Position numbers and translations under genes: made by a program. From Chitinophagaceae bacterium (GTDB lineage: Bacteria > Bacteroidota > Bacteroidia > Chitinophagales > Chitinophagaceae), in contig CANFHA010000015.1 of NCBI GenBank assembly GCA_947446645.1, forward strand, positions 109,948 to 173,947: a DNA stretch of 64,000 nucleotides. Reading direction: 5' to 3'. Shown piece after piece: positions 55,921 to 63,151 of this stretch. The first letter of the stretch is position 1, and every line of letters begins with the position of its first letter. The notes beneath the pieces are model-generated. The model was given only the letters and a program-made list of their open reading frames with translations. It ran no database searches and was not told the DNA's origin.

Positions 55921-55922
55921 TA
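55886..55922 (-). repeat. Octanucleotide repeat (AATGGCTC) spanning the start codon
   Basis: On the coding strand: AATGGCTC, AATTACTC, AATGGCTC, AATGGCTC, AATGTG. Each intact unit supplies an ATG; because 8 is not a multiple of 3, successive ATGs fall in different frames (in frame: 55920 and 55896). Confidence 0.75.
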
Positions 55923-55936
55923 GATAAATTATCCCT

Positions 55937-55944
55937 TACTTTTG
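55937..55944 (+). promoter_or_regulatory. -7 box before the MBL-fold gene
   Basis: TACTTTTG (exact TAnnTTTG), 33 nt before the ATG at 55978. Confidence 0.55.
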
Positions 55945-55977
55945 TATTGAAAATTACTAAAAATATACCATATCAAT

Positions 55978-56616
55978 ATGTTAAATGTTAATTTCTTCAC
56001 CTTTAATGCTTTCGAAGAGAACACCTACATTATCACTAACGAAAAGAAGCAATGCTGGATCATAGACCCCGGCATGTACCAGGAAGATGAGAAGCAGGCA
56101 GTATACTCCTACATCTCAGATAAGCAGCTGCAGCCCCAGGCTATCATCAATACCCATGCCCATCTCGATCATATTTTTGGCGTCAAGTCGCTGATGGATA
56201 AATACGGCATCCCCTTCAGCCTGCACGAGCAGGAGCAGGAGGTGCTAAAGATGGCACGTGGCTCGGCCGTCATGTTCGGTTTCGAATTCGGAGACATCCC
56301 TACACCCACCTCGTTCATCAAAGAAGGCACCACCCTACAGCTTGGCGACGACACCCTGCAGGTATTCCTTACACCCGGCCATTCACCCGGCAGCCTGTCT
56401 TTCTACTACCCCAAGGGCAACTGGGTTATCTCCGGCGATGTGCTGTTCTCCGGCAGCATAGGCCGCACCGATCTGCCCGGTGGCAACCTCAACACCCTGC
56501 TCACCAGCATACGCACTCACCTCTTTCCACTGCCGGCAGAAACCATAGTGCTTTCAGGCCACGGCCCTGCCACCACCATTGGTGAAGAGAAAAAACACAA
56601 TCCGTTTTTGAAGTAA
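55978..56616 (+). CDS. MBL-fold metallo-hydrolase (glyoxalase II-like)
   Basis: 212 residues. The zinc signature is H60-A-H62-L-D64-H65 (NTHAHLDHIFG). A third His is in LTPGHSPGSLSFYY, the bridging Asp in ISGDVLFSGSIGRTDLPGG and the last His in LSGHGPATT. The layout matches the YcbL/glyoxalase II-like branch, which hydrolyses thioesters of glutathione or other thiols. It is cytoplasmic (no signal peptide) and monocistronic, divergent from the 1141-aa gene. Confidence 0.92.
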   Translation: MLNVNFFTFNAFEENTYIITNEKKQCWIIDPGMYQEDEKQAVYSYISDKQLQPQAIINTHAHLDHIFGVKSLMDKYGIPFSLHEQEQEVLKMARGSAVMFGFEFGDIPTPTSFIKEGTTLQLGDDTLQVFLTPGHSPGSLSFYYPKGNWVISGDVLFSGSIGRTDLPGGNLNTLLTSIRTHLFPLPAETIVLSGHGPATTIGEEKKHNPFLK

Positions 56617-56637
56617 TTCAACCGCAGAGCAGCGGGC

Positions 56638-58089
56638 CTACTTGCCTTTTTTCTGTGGGGCTGGCTTGGGTGTCGCTTTAGCGGTAGCTACTTTGGGCTT
56701 TACCTCATCCCGCTTATACTCCCAGTTGGTTATCCGCTCAGATATAGCCCTGAGCATACCACTGTTGGCCATATACAGCAGCATCAGCGGTAGTATCTTA
56801 AACAGGCCGCGCTTGGTAGTGTTCATTATATCAAACAGCGGCAGCAAATAGCCCAGCAGCGGCAGCCCTATGTACACCACCAGCACACCATACAGCGCAT
56901 AGCGGCCTTCCATGGTCATAGGTTTGCGCGTAGCCACAAAGTATATGATATCGATCACCAGCAGCCCCAGGAAGAACTTCATGTACAAACCATACACCAC
57001 CAGTCCCTGCGCACCAAAGATGAGGATGCTGTTCATGTTGCTGAATCTCTCAAAGAAGTAAGACACATCGCCCAGGTTCTTGTTTATATCATTGCTTGCG
57101 TTGAACGGCAGCGGCACAAAGTGCTCTACAAACAGGTGTATGCAGATAAAATAAGCCGCTACCGGCACCGCTATCAGCAGGGCCATGCGCAGCACTATCT
57201 TTTTGGGTTCCAGTTTCTGCCTGTAGTACATAACTAGCGGCATCAGCGCTAGCATGCCTATCAGCACCAGCGTCTCTACACGTATATAGGTAGCCAGGCC
57301 AAACAGGAAAAGAGCAAATGCAAATTCACTCGTCTTCTTTGATTCCAGGTGCTGCACCAGGTAGTAAAAGCCCAGGAAGAAGAAAACCATATTGCTGTAG
57401 TCATACAGCATCACGAAGGAATAAGCAAAAAGATCTGGTATCGTCATGAACAGGAACAGCAGCAGCGCTGCAAGCAATGGGTGCAGGCGATGGCGCAGGT
57501 ACGAATAGAGCAGTACTATGAACGGCACAAAAAGCACACTCATCCACAGCTGCCCAAAGGGCTGCACCAGCAGCTTGTATATGATCTGCAGGCAGGTAAT
57601 GTAGGGCGATTTGAAGTAGTTGTTGGTAGTGTGCAGGTCCACGTTAAATACAGAGCTCACCATGTTCCGCTCGCGCACCGCATACTCAGCCAGCAGCTCA
57701 GGGCCGGCCAGCATATCGCGCGCAAAAACCGGGTAGTAGTAGCAGCGCCATACACTCAGCACCACCAGCAGCAGGCAGCACAGCAAAAAGGGCAGCTCGT
57801 AGATCTGCGGCAGCGTTATCTTCCCAAACTTTGGCATTTTAAAGTGGAACGCCAGCGGCACACAGCAGAGCGCAGTAAGTATACCTACCGAGGCAAACAT
57901 AGAGCCCATGGTAATAGGGATATGCAGCAACTGCACAAAACAGGGCGCCAGCGATACCAGCGGCACACCCAGTATTATAGACAGGCATATCAGTTGCAGG
58001 TTCTTAAGTTCCAGCCTGAAGAGCTGTAGTATACCCCTGCCCGACAGGTAATGGGCAAAGATCAGGAAAGTGAGCCCCGCAAAATTCAT
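56638..58089 (-). CDS. Polytopic glycosyltransferase-like membrane protein
   Basis: 483 residues with about 11 transmembrane segments. The first large loop holds YPVFARDMLAGPELLAEYAVRERNM, whose acidic residues fit the first-loop catalytic region of GT-C enzymes. A VETLVLIGMLALMPLV segment follows, and the C terminus is a Lys/Pro/Ala-rich tail (VKPKVATAKATPKPAPQKKGK). It overlaps the upstream gene by 4 nt (ATGA type), so the two are translated together. Glycosyltransferase activity is inferred from architecture. Confidence 0.72.
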   Translation of the reverse strand: MNFAGLTFLIFAHYLSGRGILQLFRLELKNLQLICLSIILGVPLVSLAPCFVQLLHIPITMGSMFASVGILTALCCVPLAFHFKMPKFGKITLPQIYELPFLLCCLLLVVLSVWRCYYYPVFARDMLAGPELLAEYAVRERNMVSSVFNVDLHTTNNYFKSPYITCLQIIYKLLVQPFGQLWMSVLFVPFIVLLYSYLRHRLHPLLAALLLFLFMTIPDLFAYSFVMLYDYSNMVFFFLGFYYLVQHLESKKTSEFAFALFLFGLATYIRVETLVLIGMLALMPLVMYYRQKLEPKKIVLRMALLIAVPVAAYFICIHLFVEHFVPLPFNASNDINKNLGDVSYFFERFSNMNSILIFGAQGLVVYGLYMKFFLGLLVIDIIYFVATRKPMTMEGRYALYGVLVVYIGLPLLGYLLPLFDIMNTTKRGLFKILPLMLLYMANSGMLRAISERITNWEYKRDEVKPKVATAKATPKPAPQKKGK

Positions 58090-58571
58090 AAGTACTTAAT
58101 GTATTTTTTATATTCAGTGACAAGGGTATCCAGGTCCGATTTCTGCTGTATCTTCTTTAGCGATGCGCCCCGCCCCTTCAGCGTTATCAGCGCCCAGTTG
58201 GCCCGCGCCACATCAGGGCTGTTGGCCCACACAGCGTTTATACCCGTGAAGTAATAGAATACCGCTGGCTCCACCATGTCCATATCATTCACACCCTGCG
58301 CGCGCAGGTATTCCGTGGTTGGTAGCAGCAGCGTCACATTTGGCCCGCCCGCCTTCACCAGCTTATTTTTAATATCCTGGAACGCAAGATACGAGCCACC
58401 CCACCGATACGACTTTCTGAAGTTGGTATCCAGGTTCTGCATCTGGTCCAGCATATTATTATTCACGTTCAGTACCTTCCCCGTCATCCAGTCGTTGTAA
58501 AACTGTATGTTGAAAAACAGGATAATGATCAGTATGCCGGTAAGCAGTAAGTTGATTTTCTTAAAAAGCAT
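58086..58571 (-). CDS. Single-TM extracytoplasmic protein coupled to the membrane glycosyltransferase
   Basis: 161 residues. An N-terminal membrane anchor (INLLLTGILIIILFFNIQF) is followed by a soluble domain of about 135 residues (MQNLDTNFRKSYRWGGSYLAF ... VTLLLPTTEYLRAQGVND). No family is recognised, but the soluble part resembles the C-terminal soluble domains found on polytopic GT-C proteins, so it may be a split-off partner. The ATG at 58571 is chosen because the longer frame starts at a TTG inside the promoter box. Overlaps the next gene by 4 nt. Confidence 0.7.
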   Translation of the reverse strand: MLFKKINLLLTGILIIILFFNIQFYNDWMTGKVLNVNNNMLDQMQNLDTNFRKSYRWGGSYLAFQDIKNKLVKAGGPNVTLLLPTTEYLRAQGVNDMDMVEPAVFYYFTGINAVWANSPDVARANWALITLKGRGASLKKIQQKSDLDTLVTEYKKYIKYL

Positions 58572-58586
58572 AACAAGGTTGTAATA

Positions 58587-58594
58587 CAAAAATA
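58587..58594 (-). promoter_or_regulatory. -7 box for the two-gene membrane unit
   Basis: On the minus strand TATTTTTG, ending 15 nt before the ATG at 58571. Confidence 0.5.
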
Positions 58595-58856
58595 ACAGAA
58601 TAAATGAATGAGCGGGGGATTTCTAAAAACCTTTTATTGCCAGTGCATATCAAAGCCACTCACCCTCTGCCATAGTCCTCATCTCAAAGAGCAGGTTTTA
58701 AAAACATTCTGTTTAACTTTATATCAGCGATTAAATCTGATCCACTTACTTAGCGTGCAACTAATCCACTTCGAATGAACAACGGCAATAGTTACTTCGG
58801 TTTCGGACTAGGTTTTATCAGCGGTTATGTTGCCCTGCGAAACATCGGGAACAAAC
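58595..58856. other. Intergenic boundary between core-like and accessory region
   Basis: No gene supported. A plus-strand frame from 58775 (NNGNSYFGFGLGF ...) runs into the next gene but crosses an element end and lacks signal-peptide character, so it may be a gene fragment or chance. Composition becomes AT-richer from here on. Confidence 0.45.
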
Positions 58857-58881
58857 GGGGAGACTTGGAGGGGAGGGAAAC
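58857..58881 (+). repeat. Degraded right end of the GGAGACTCGG element, upstream of the first cassette gene
   Basis: GGAGACTTGGAGGGGAGGGA then AAC aligns with the ends at 60124, 60887 and 61617 with three substitutions. The left part of the element is not recognisable here. Confidence 0.5.
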
Positions 58882-58921
58882 AAAAAAGATATTTCACTTG
58901 AATCTAATAAACCAGGTTTTT

Positions 58922-59845
58922 ATGCGACGTACTCACTCATTTTTGATTCTGTGCATGATTTCTTTTGCAGCCACTGCACAGGATTTTACAAAGTGCGAAA
59001 TTTATCAATTTTCAGACAACGACAGTACGCTGGGCAAAGTCATCTCAGAGACAAGGCTTTCAAAAGGGCGAAAAATGTACCGTCACGATATTGGATACCG
59101 GGTAAGCAGTGATTGTGATTTTTTTGATGAAATGCGTTTTCCCGGAGACGAATATTATTTCTATACTGATACACTTCTATCAAAGAAAATAGTGATCGAG
59201 CCTGAAGCTAATGACTCCATAATCCAACAGTATTATTATGACAAGCAAAACACTATAACAAAAGAAGTAAAAACCTACCCCATCTATGGGAGTCGTCCTA
59301 AAAACGAACACTGGACAACCTACGAGTACGATAAAGAGGGTCTATTACAAATGAAACAAGCGTATTATCTGATAACAGCAACTAGACAACAGCGGGGGCC
59401 TGCAGATTTCCATTATTATAAATATAACAAACAACGAAAAATCATTTTAGATAGTAGTACTTCCAATACAGCAATTACAAAGCAGAATGAGCAGATTTTA
59501 CAACTTGACGAAATGCTCAAAACTAAAAATGATTCGAAAGTTGATACCATGACATTTGGCGGCTCAAGTTATATTTCAAGGTCATCTATCAAAACAAAAT
59601 ATACCTATTTTCCTAAAGGATATGTAGCAACGCTTTATTTTGGCAACGGTAATTACAACGCAGATTCATTTTACTTCAACGAACAAAATTTATTAATTCG
59701 GCATGTATTATATAATGTGCATGTCAAAAAAAAGGATGAAAAATATTATTATGACGATAACCAAAACTTAATCAAAGTAGTTTCCATGTGTTTCACCGAT
59801 GACCAGATAAAGTCGATGACTCGAATTTATAAATACTACAAATAA
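58922..59845 (+). CDS. Secreted protein with YD-like beta repeats
   Basis: 307 residues with signal peptide MRRTHSFLILCMISFAATAQ. The mature part is rich in Tyr/Asp/Lys strand pairs (IIQQYYYDKQNTITKEVKTY, YEYDKEGLLQMKQAYY, YYYDDNQNLIKVV), like wall-associated/RHS-type YD strands but without a full repeat consensus. Function unknown. The ATG at 58922 is chosen for the signal peptide. First gene of the accessory array; its stop is followed at once by an inverted-repeat element. Confidence 0.75.
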   Translation: MRRTHSFLILCMISFAATAQDFTKCEIYQFSDNDSTLGKVISETRLSKGRKMYRHDIGYRVSSDCDFFDEMRFPGDEYYFYTDTLLSKKIVIEPEANDSIIQQYYYDKQNTITKEVKTYPIYGSRPKNEHWTTYEYDKEGLLQMKQAYYLITATRQQRGPADFHYYKYNKQRKIILDSSTSNTAITKQNEQILQLDEMLKTKNDSKVDTMTFGGSSYISRSSIKTKYTYFPKGYVATLYFGNGNYNADSFYFNEQNLLIRHVLYNVHVKKKDEKYYYDDNQNLIKVVSMCFTDDQIKSMTRIYKYYK

Positions 59846-59848
59846 TCG

Positions 59849-60144
59849 CCTCCGTCCCAGCCGAGTCTCCTTTTTCAGGGACTCGGCGGAGATGGGGGTA
59901 CAGAAGTTGAAAATTGAACTAAGTGACTATGTTAATGCGATACCGAGAATTATCAACTGCATCGCTCCGATCTCCGTCCTCCGTCCCAGCCGAGTCTCCT
60001 TTTTCAGGGACTCGGCGGAGATGAGGGTACAGAAGTTGAAAATTAAACTAAGTGACTATGTTAATGCGATACCGAGAATTATCAACTGCATCGCTCCGAT
60101 CTCCGCCAAGTCCTGCGAAGGGCAGAGACTCGGCGGGGACGGAA
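59849..60144. repeat. Element A: tandem 129-bp units bounded by inverted ends
   Basis: Unit 1 (59849-59977) and unit 2 (59978-60106) differ at about three positions. The outer ends are inverted copies: CCGTCCCAGCCGAGTCTC at 59852-59869 against GAGACTCGGCGGGGACGG at 60125-60142 (one mismatch). Complementarity continues inward to GGCGGAGAT/ATCTCCGCC, so the ends match over about 45 bp with gaps. Each end also folds on itself (GCCGAGTC/GACTCGGC). No coding capacity. It starts 3 nt after one stop codon and ends 22 nt before the next ATG. Confidence 0.8.
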
Positions 60145-60165
60145 AATATAATAAAACAATCTAAA

Positions 60166-60636
60166 ATGAAGAAAAATACTGTCTATAGAATTAGAATTTC
60201 CCTGGTCATGTTTTCAATATTGTTTGTTACATGCGAAAACAGTAAACACGAACCACGGCGCCAAATCAATTCCCGCCAAGACACGACTATTTACGCCGGC
60301 ATGGGTGAGTTTCTTGCAAATCCCTATGGAATAGACACATTTTTTCTTGATACGATAAAAAGCATCAAAATTGGTCTTAACTCTGTAATATTTATTACAA
60401 ATAACATGGAATTAAATTTTGAAGGTTTAGCTAATTTTCCCAGTCTTCAGAAACTTGAATACCATTTCATCTTCAATAAAGAAGGTTTATATAAAAATAA
60501 TCTTTCAGGAGATAAGTTTTCTTATATTAGCCAATTTCATCTGTTAAAGGACGATAGCATACATTTTTTTATTGAAGAGAATTTAGGCAGCACGCATTTT
60601 ACTACGGGAATTCTGGCGAAGAAGATACCAAGATAG
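60166..60636 (+). CDS. Putative lipoprotein of unknown function
   Basis: 156 residues. N-terminal MKKNTVYRIR then a hydrophobic stretch and FVTC, giving a lipobox-like Cys23. The mature part is Asn/Phe/Lys-rich (YGIDTFFLDTIKSIKIGLNSVIF ... HFTTGILAKKIPR) with no recognised domain. The ATG at 60166 is chosen because the longer frame runs back through element A. AT-rich compared with genes before 58 kb. Confidence 0.65.
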   Translation: MKKNTVYRIRISLVMFSILFVTCENSKHEPRRQINSRQDTTIYAGMGEFLANPYGIDTFFLDTIKSIKIGLNSVIFITNNMELNFEGLANFPSLQKLEYHFIFNKEGLYKNNLSGDKFSYISQFHLLKDDSIHFFIEENLGSTHFTTGILAKKIPR

Positions 60637-60650
60637 GTCGCCGGGTTGAC

Positions 60651-60715
60651 CCAGGTTGTTTCTGATGTTCCGCAGGGCATCAGGAACGCAAAAATAGAAC
60701 CTGGTCTCCGACCAG
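60651..60715. repeat. Imperfect hairpin block after the lipoprotein gene
   Basis: CCAGGTT (60651) pairs with AACCTGG (60698). Inside, GTTTCTGATG pairs with CATCAGGAAC around loop TTCCGCAGGG. A small CTGGT/ACCAG hairpin follows. The GATGTTC-GCAGG-GGGCATC-GAAC string recurs at 62578-62625. It might act as a terminator, although no T run follows. Confidence 0.5.
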
Positions 60716-60748
60716 TATTCAATGAACTATAAGCAAAAATGACACTAA

Positions 60749-60908
60749 CTCCCCACCTCGTCTCGCCCTTTACGCACGCAGCGGAGACCAGGTAACAGAA
60801 GCAAAACGATCTCTATAAAGCATTTTAAAATCAAAGATTGCAAGCATCAAATTCATTGCTCCCCTCGCCATCGGGTGCTTGGCAAAGGAGACTCGGGTGG
60901 GACGGAAA
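60749..60908. repeat. Element B of the GGAGACTCGG family
   Basis: About 160 bp. The left end CTCCCCACCTCGTCTCGCCC is imperfectly complementary to the right end GGAGACTCGGGTGGGACGGA. The interior, with GATCTCTATAAAGCATTTTA, is nearly identical to element C and shares only GGTaACAGAAG and CATTGCTCC-like strings with element A. It ends 26 nt before the next ATG. Confidence 0.75.
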
Positions 60909-60934
60909 TTTAAAGGCAATATTAGATAACCTAT

Positions 60935-61471
60935 ATGAAATCATTTTTTATTTTAAGTGTAGTTTTATGCTCCTTTTTTCAACAAAATGAAAACATCATC
61001 GTATGGAACAAAGACAGGAAACTGAAGTATTCTGATTTTGAAGGAATCTTACTCGATTCGACAAGTGTTTATCTCGCTGCAACTTCTTGCGATATACGAA
61101 AAGAATATTTCTTAGACTCCAATGTTATAAAATATAACGTCTTTTCTTTCTTTAAAAAGAATAAATCGTTTATCATAGAATTGGATTCCAATTTATTGAT
61201 GCACGAGCAATTTCATTTCAATATTTCAGAACTGCATGCTCGTTTCATCAGAAGGTATTTAAACGAGGTTAAAACATACGACGTGGACACTATTAAACTT
61301 CAGATAAATAATATAATTAAACATAAGCGTACTTTCGATTCGCTGTATGATAAAGAAACACTGCATGGCGCGTATTATACCATGCAAAAAAAATGGAACG
61401 TAAACATTGAGAAAATGCTTGATTCTTTAAAAGAATACGAAAATCCGGAAGGAACTGTAATTTTAAACTAA
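60935..61471 (+). CDS. Possible exported HExxH protein (DUF922-like)
   Basis: 178 residues. A short hydrophobic N terminus (MKSFFILSVVLCSFF) may be a weak signal peptide. IIVWNKDRKLKYSDFEG and a LMH90-E-Q-F-H94-FNISELHARFIRR segment resemble the DUF922 family, whose HEQxHFDI-type motif suggests a zinc peptidase fold. Catalysis has not been shown for the family as far as I know. The gene is flanked by elements B and C; C begins 8 nt after its stop. Confidence 0.68.
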   Translation: MKSFFILSVVLCSFFQQNENIIVWNKDRKLKYSDFEGILLDSTSVYLAATSCDIRKEYFLDSNVIKYNVFSFFKKNKSFIIELDSNLLMHEQFHFNISELHARFIRRYLNEVKTYDVDTIKLQINNIIKHKRTFDSLYDKETLHGAYYTMQKKWNVNIEKMLDSLKEYENPEGTVILN

Positions 61472-61479
61472 GCCCCTAC

Positions 61480-61636
61480 CTCCCCACCTTGTCTCGCCCT
61501 TTGCGCACTCGGCCAGACCATGGAACAGAAGCTAAATGATCTCTATAAAGCATTTTAAAATGAAAGATTGCATGCATCAAATTCATCGCTCCCATCGCCG
61601 CCGGCTGCTGGGAAGAGGAGACTCGGCGGGGACGAT
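61480..61636. repeat. Element C of the GGAGACTCGG family
   Basis: About 157 bp, clearly homologous to element B over its whole length (CTCCCCACCTTGTCTCGCCC at left, GGAGACTCGGCGGGGACGAT at right). It ends 75 nt before the ankyrin gene. Confidence 0.75.
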
Positions 61637-61711
61637 AAAACCTGTTTCACTATGAATTAGACGATTCTGAATATAAACCCAAGTATCTGTTTTAATATTA
61701 GAAATTATTAT

Positions 61712-62554
61712 ATGATTTTAAGGTATTTTCCTTTCGCCATTTTTTGCTTGGTTCTGCTCCTTGCCTGTTCCGCGAGAACTAATTCGCCTGATCCGTTCAA
61801 AATATATAAATATAGGGGAAACATTACAAACGAGCCTTTACTTGGTTACGACATTGAAATATTTAAGAAATCTAGGGCATGGGAGATTGCTAAGGCAGTT
61901 TACGAGCAGGATACAGATCAGATTATGTTATGGGCGCAAAAAGATACATCGTTGTTGTCATTTGTAGACGAAAAAACCGGCATGAACTTATTGGACTGGG
62001 CGGTATTTAACTATAGATATTATTCCTGCCGCGCATTGTTAAAGGCAGGTTCTAATCCAAACTTAGTAACATCCGGGCGCACACCTTTTATTTTCGCGGC
62101 TTCATTAGACTACTCTTCAATTTTTTTAAATCTATTATTAGCATACGGAGGCAATGTGAATACAAAAATAAAGGGTGGCGAAATCGGCAGCACGCCATTA
62201 GAGGCAGCTGCAGGCCACCGTTTGGAAAGCGTAAAAATACTAGTAAACGCCGGGGCAAATGTAAACTATGCTGACGAGGATGGGTCTGCATTATTAACCG
62301 CTTGTTTCAGCAACGATTTGGAAGTGGTTTACTATCTTATTTCCGAAGGAGGTGCAGACTACAGACGTCCTCTCACAAATTCGCCAGATAGTGAAAGTGT
62401 ATATTATCTTGTCGATGTACTTGATAAGATGCAATTAGACAAGGGCTCTAAAAGAGATAAAATGCGGCAGAAAATTATTGACTATATCCAAGACCATGAT
62501 ACGACTGATTATGCCGCCCCTTATCGAATTAATGCTAAAAAAGATTCAAATTGA
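61712..62554 (+). CDS. Ankyrin-repeat lipoprotein
   Basis: 280 residues. A type II signal peptide ends LLLAC (Cys19). Four to five ankyrin units occupy about residues 85-225: GMNLLDWAVFNYRYYSCRALLKAGSNPNLV, RTPFIFAASLDYSSIFLNLLLAYGGNVN, STPLEAAAGHRLESVKILVNAGANVNYAD and SALLTACFSNDLEVVYYLISEGGAD. Ankyrin repeats bind proteins; lipidation should place it in the envelope facing periplasm or surface. Ankyrin proteins also occur as immunity proteins in polymorphic-toxin loci, a possibility given the array context but not shown. Confidence 0.88.
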   Translation: MILRYFPFAIFCLVLLLACSARTNSPDPFKIYKYRGNITNEPLLGYDIEIFKKSRAWEIAKAVYEQDTDQIMLWAQKDTSLLSFVDEKTGMNLLDWAVFNYRYYSCRALLKAGSNPNLVTSGRTPFIFAASLDYSSIFLNLLLAYGGNVNTKIKGGEIGSTPLEAAAGHRLESVKILVNAGANVNYADEDGSALLTACFSNDLEVVYYLISEGGADYRRPLTNSPDSESVYYLVDVLDKMQLDKGSKRDKMRQKIIDYIQDHDTTDYAAPYRINAKKDSN

Positions 62555-62577
62555 ATACAAGTCCCCCAGTTGCTAAA

Positions 62578-62625
62578 GATGTTCAGCAGGCTTGCCTGCT
62601 GATAGGAAGGGCATCGTGAACAACG
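62578..62625. repeat. Hairpin block after the ankyrin gene
   Basis: TCAGCAGGC-TT-GCCTGCTGA is a perfect 9-bp stem (62583-62602) framed by GATGTTC and GGGCATCGTGAAC, the same frame as the block at 60663-60687. It may double as a terminator. Confidence 0.5.
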
Positions 62626-62647
62626 AAAGTTTTTTAAATAATTTATT

Positions 62648-63046
62648 ATGAAAATACCCGTGTTAATAATATTTTTATTTTCTTTTTGCACTGCCTTTGC
62701 GCAAACTAAAAAGATTTCATGGATGACTGGCCAGTGTGTTAATACCCAGTTTGTTCAATTTAGAAATCAACACAAAAATGAAGCTATTTTATACAATATC
62801 TCTCCTTGGTTCATCAACATTGATTCCTTTGGTAGATGCAGTATTATATTAAAATTCGAACAGAAGTCAGACATGGGTTTTCCGATTGACAGTAGTAACT
62901 GGTATGGGCTACCAGGCTATCATTATAAAAAAAACTATAACGTTTGGCTATCTAATGTTAAGGATACTGACTCCCTTTTAGTGTACAGTAATGGTATTAC
63001 TCCGGGTGCAGGTATCATATTCAAAAGGTACTGCGGTGAGCATTAA
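62648..63046 (+). CDS. Small secreted protein of unknown function
   Basis: 132 residues with a clear signal peptide (MKIPVLIIFLFSFCTAFAQ). The mature part has three Cys and beta-like segments (GRCSIILKFEQKSDMGFPID, YNVWLSNVKDTDSLLVYSNG). No family is recognised. Like its neighbours it is short, AT-rich and monocistronic in appearance. Confidence 0.68.
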   Translation: MKIPVLIIFLFSFCTAFAQTKKISWMTGQCVNTQFVQFRNQHKNEAILYNISPWFINIDSFGRCSIILKFEQKSDMGFPIDSSNWYGLPGYHYKKNYNVWLSNVKDTDSLLVYSNGITPGAGIIFKRYCGEH

Positions 63047-63151
63047 TAGAAGAAGCCGCCGTTGTGCGTAGCCTTCGACTACGTTGGCTCCCATAGCTTC
63101 CACTACTCTGAGGTATTTGGTACAGGAAGGCGATAAAAAAACTTTTAAATC

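Noticed and set aside
57349..58029. A 226-residue plus-strand open frame rich in His, Gln and Arg
   Set aside because: Antisense shadow of the polytopic membrane protein.
58775..58921. N-terminal extension of the first array gene
   Set aside because: It crosses a degraded element end and would bury the signal peptide that starts at the ATG at 58922.
59849..60106. CRISPR array
   Set aside because: Only two tandem units of 129 bp with no spacer variation, and no cas gene.
59892..60164. A 90-residue frame repeating the same peptide twice
   Set aside because: It only translates the 129-bp tandem units of element A and ends within the element or leader.
59849..61636. Elements A-C as integron attC sites
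   Set aside because: They fold from inverted ends next to stop codons, as attC sites do, but lack the GTTRRRY/RYYYAAC core and are of unusual length; no integrase is in the window.
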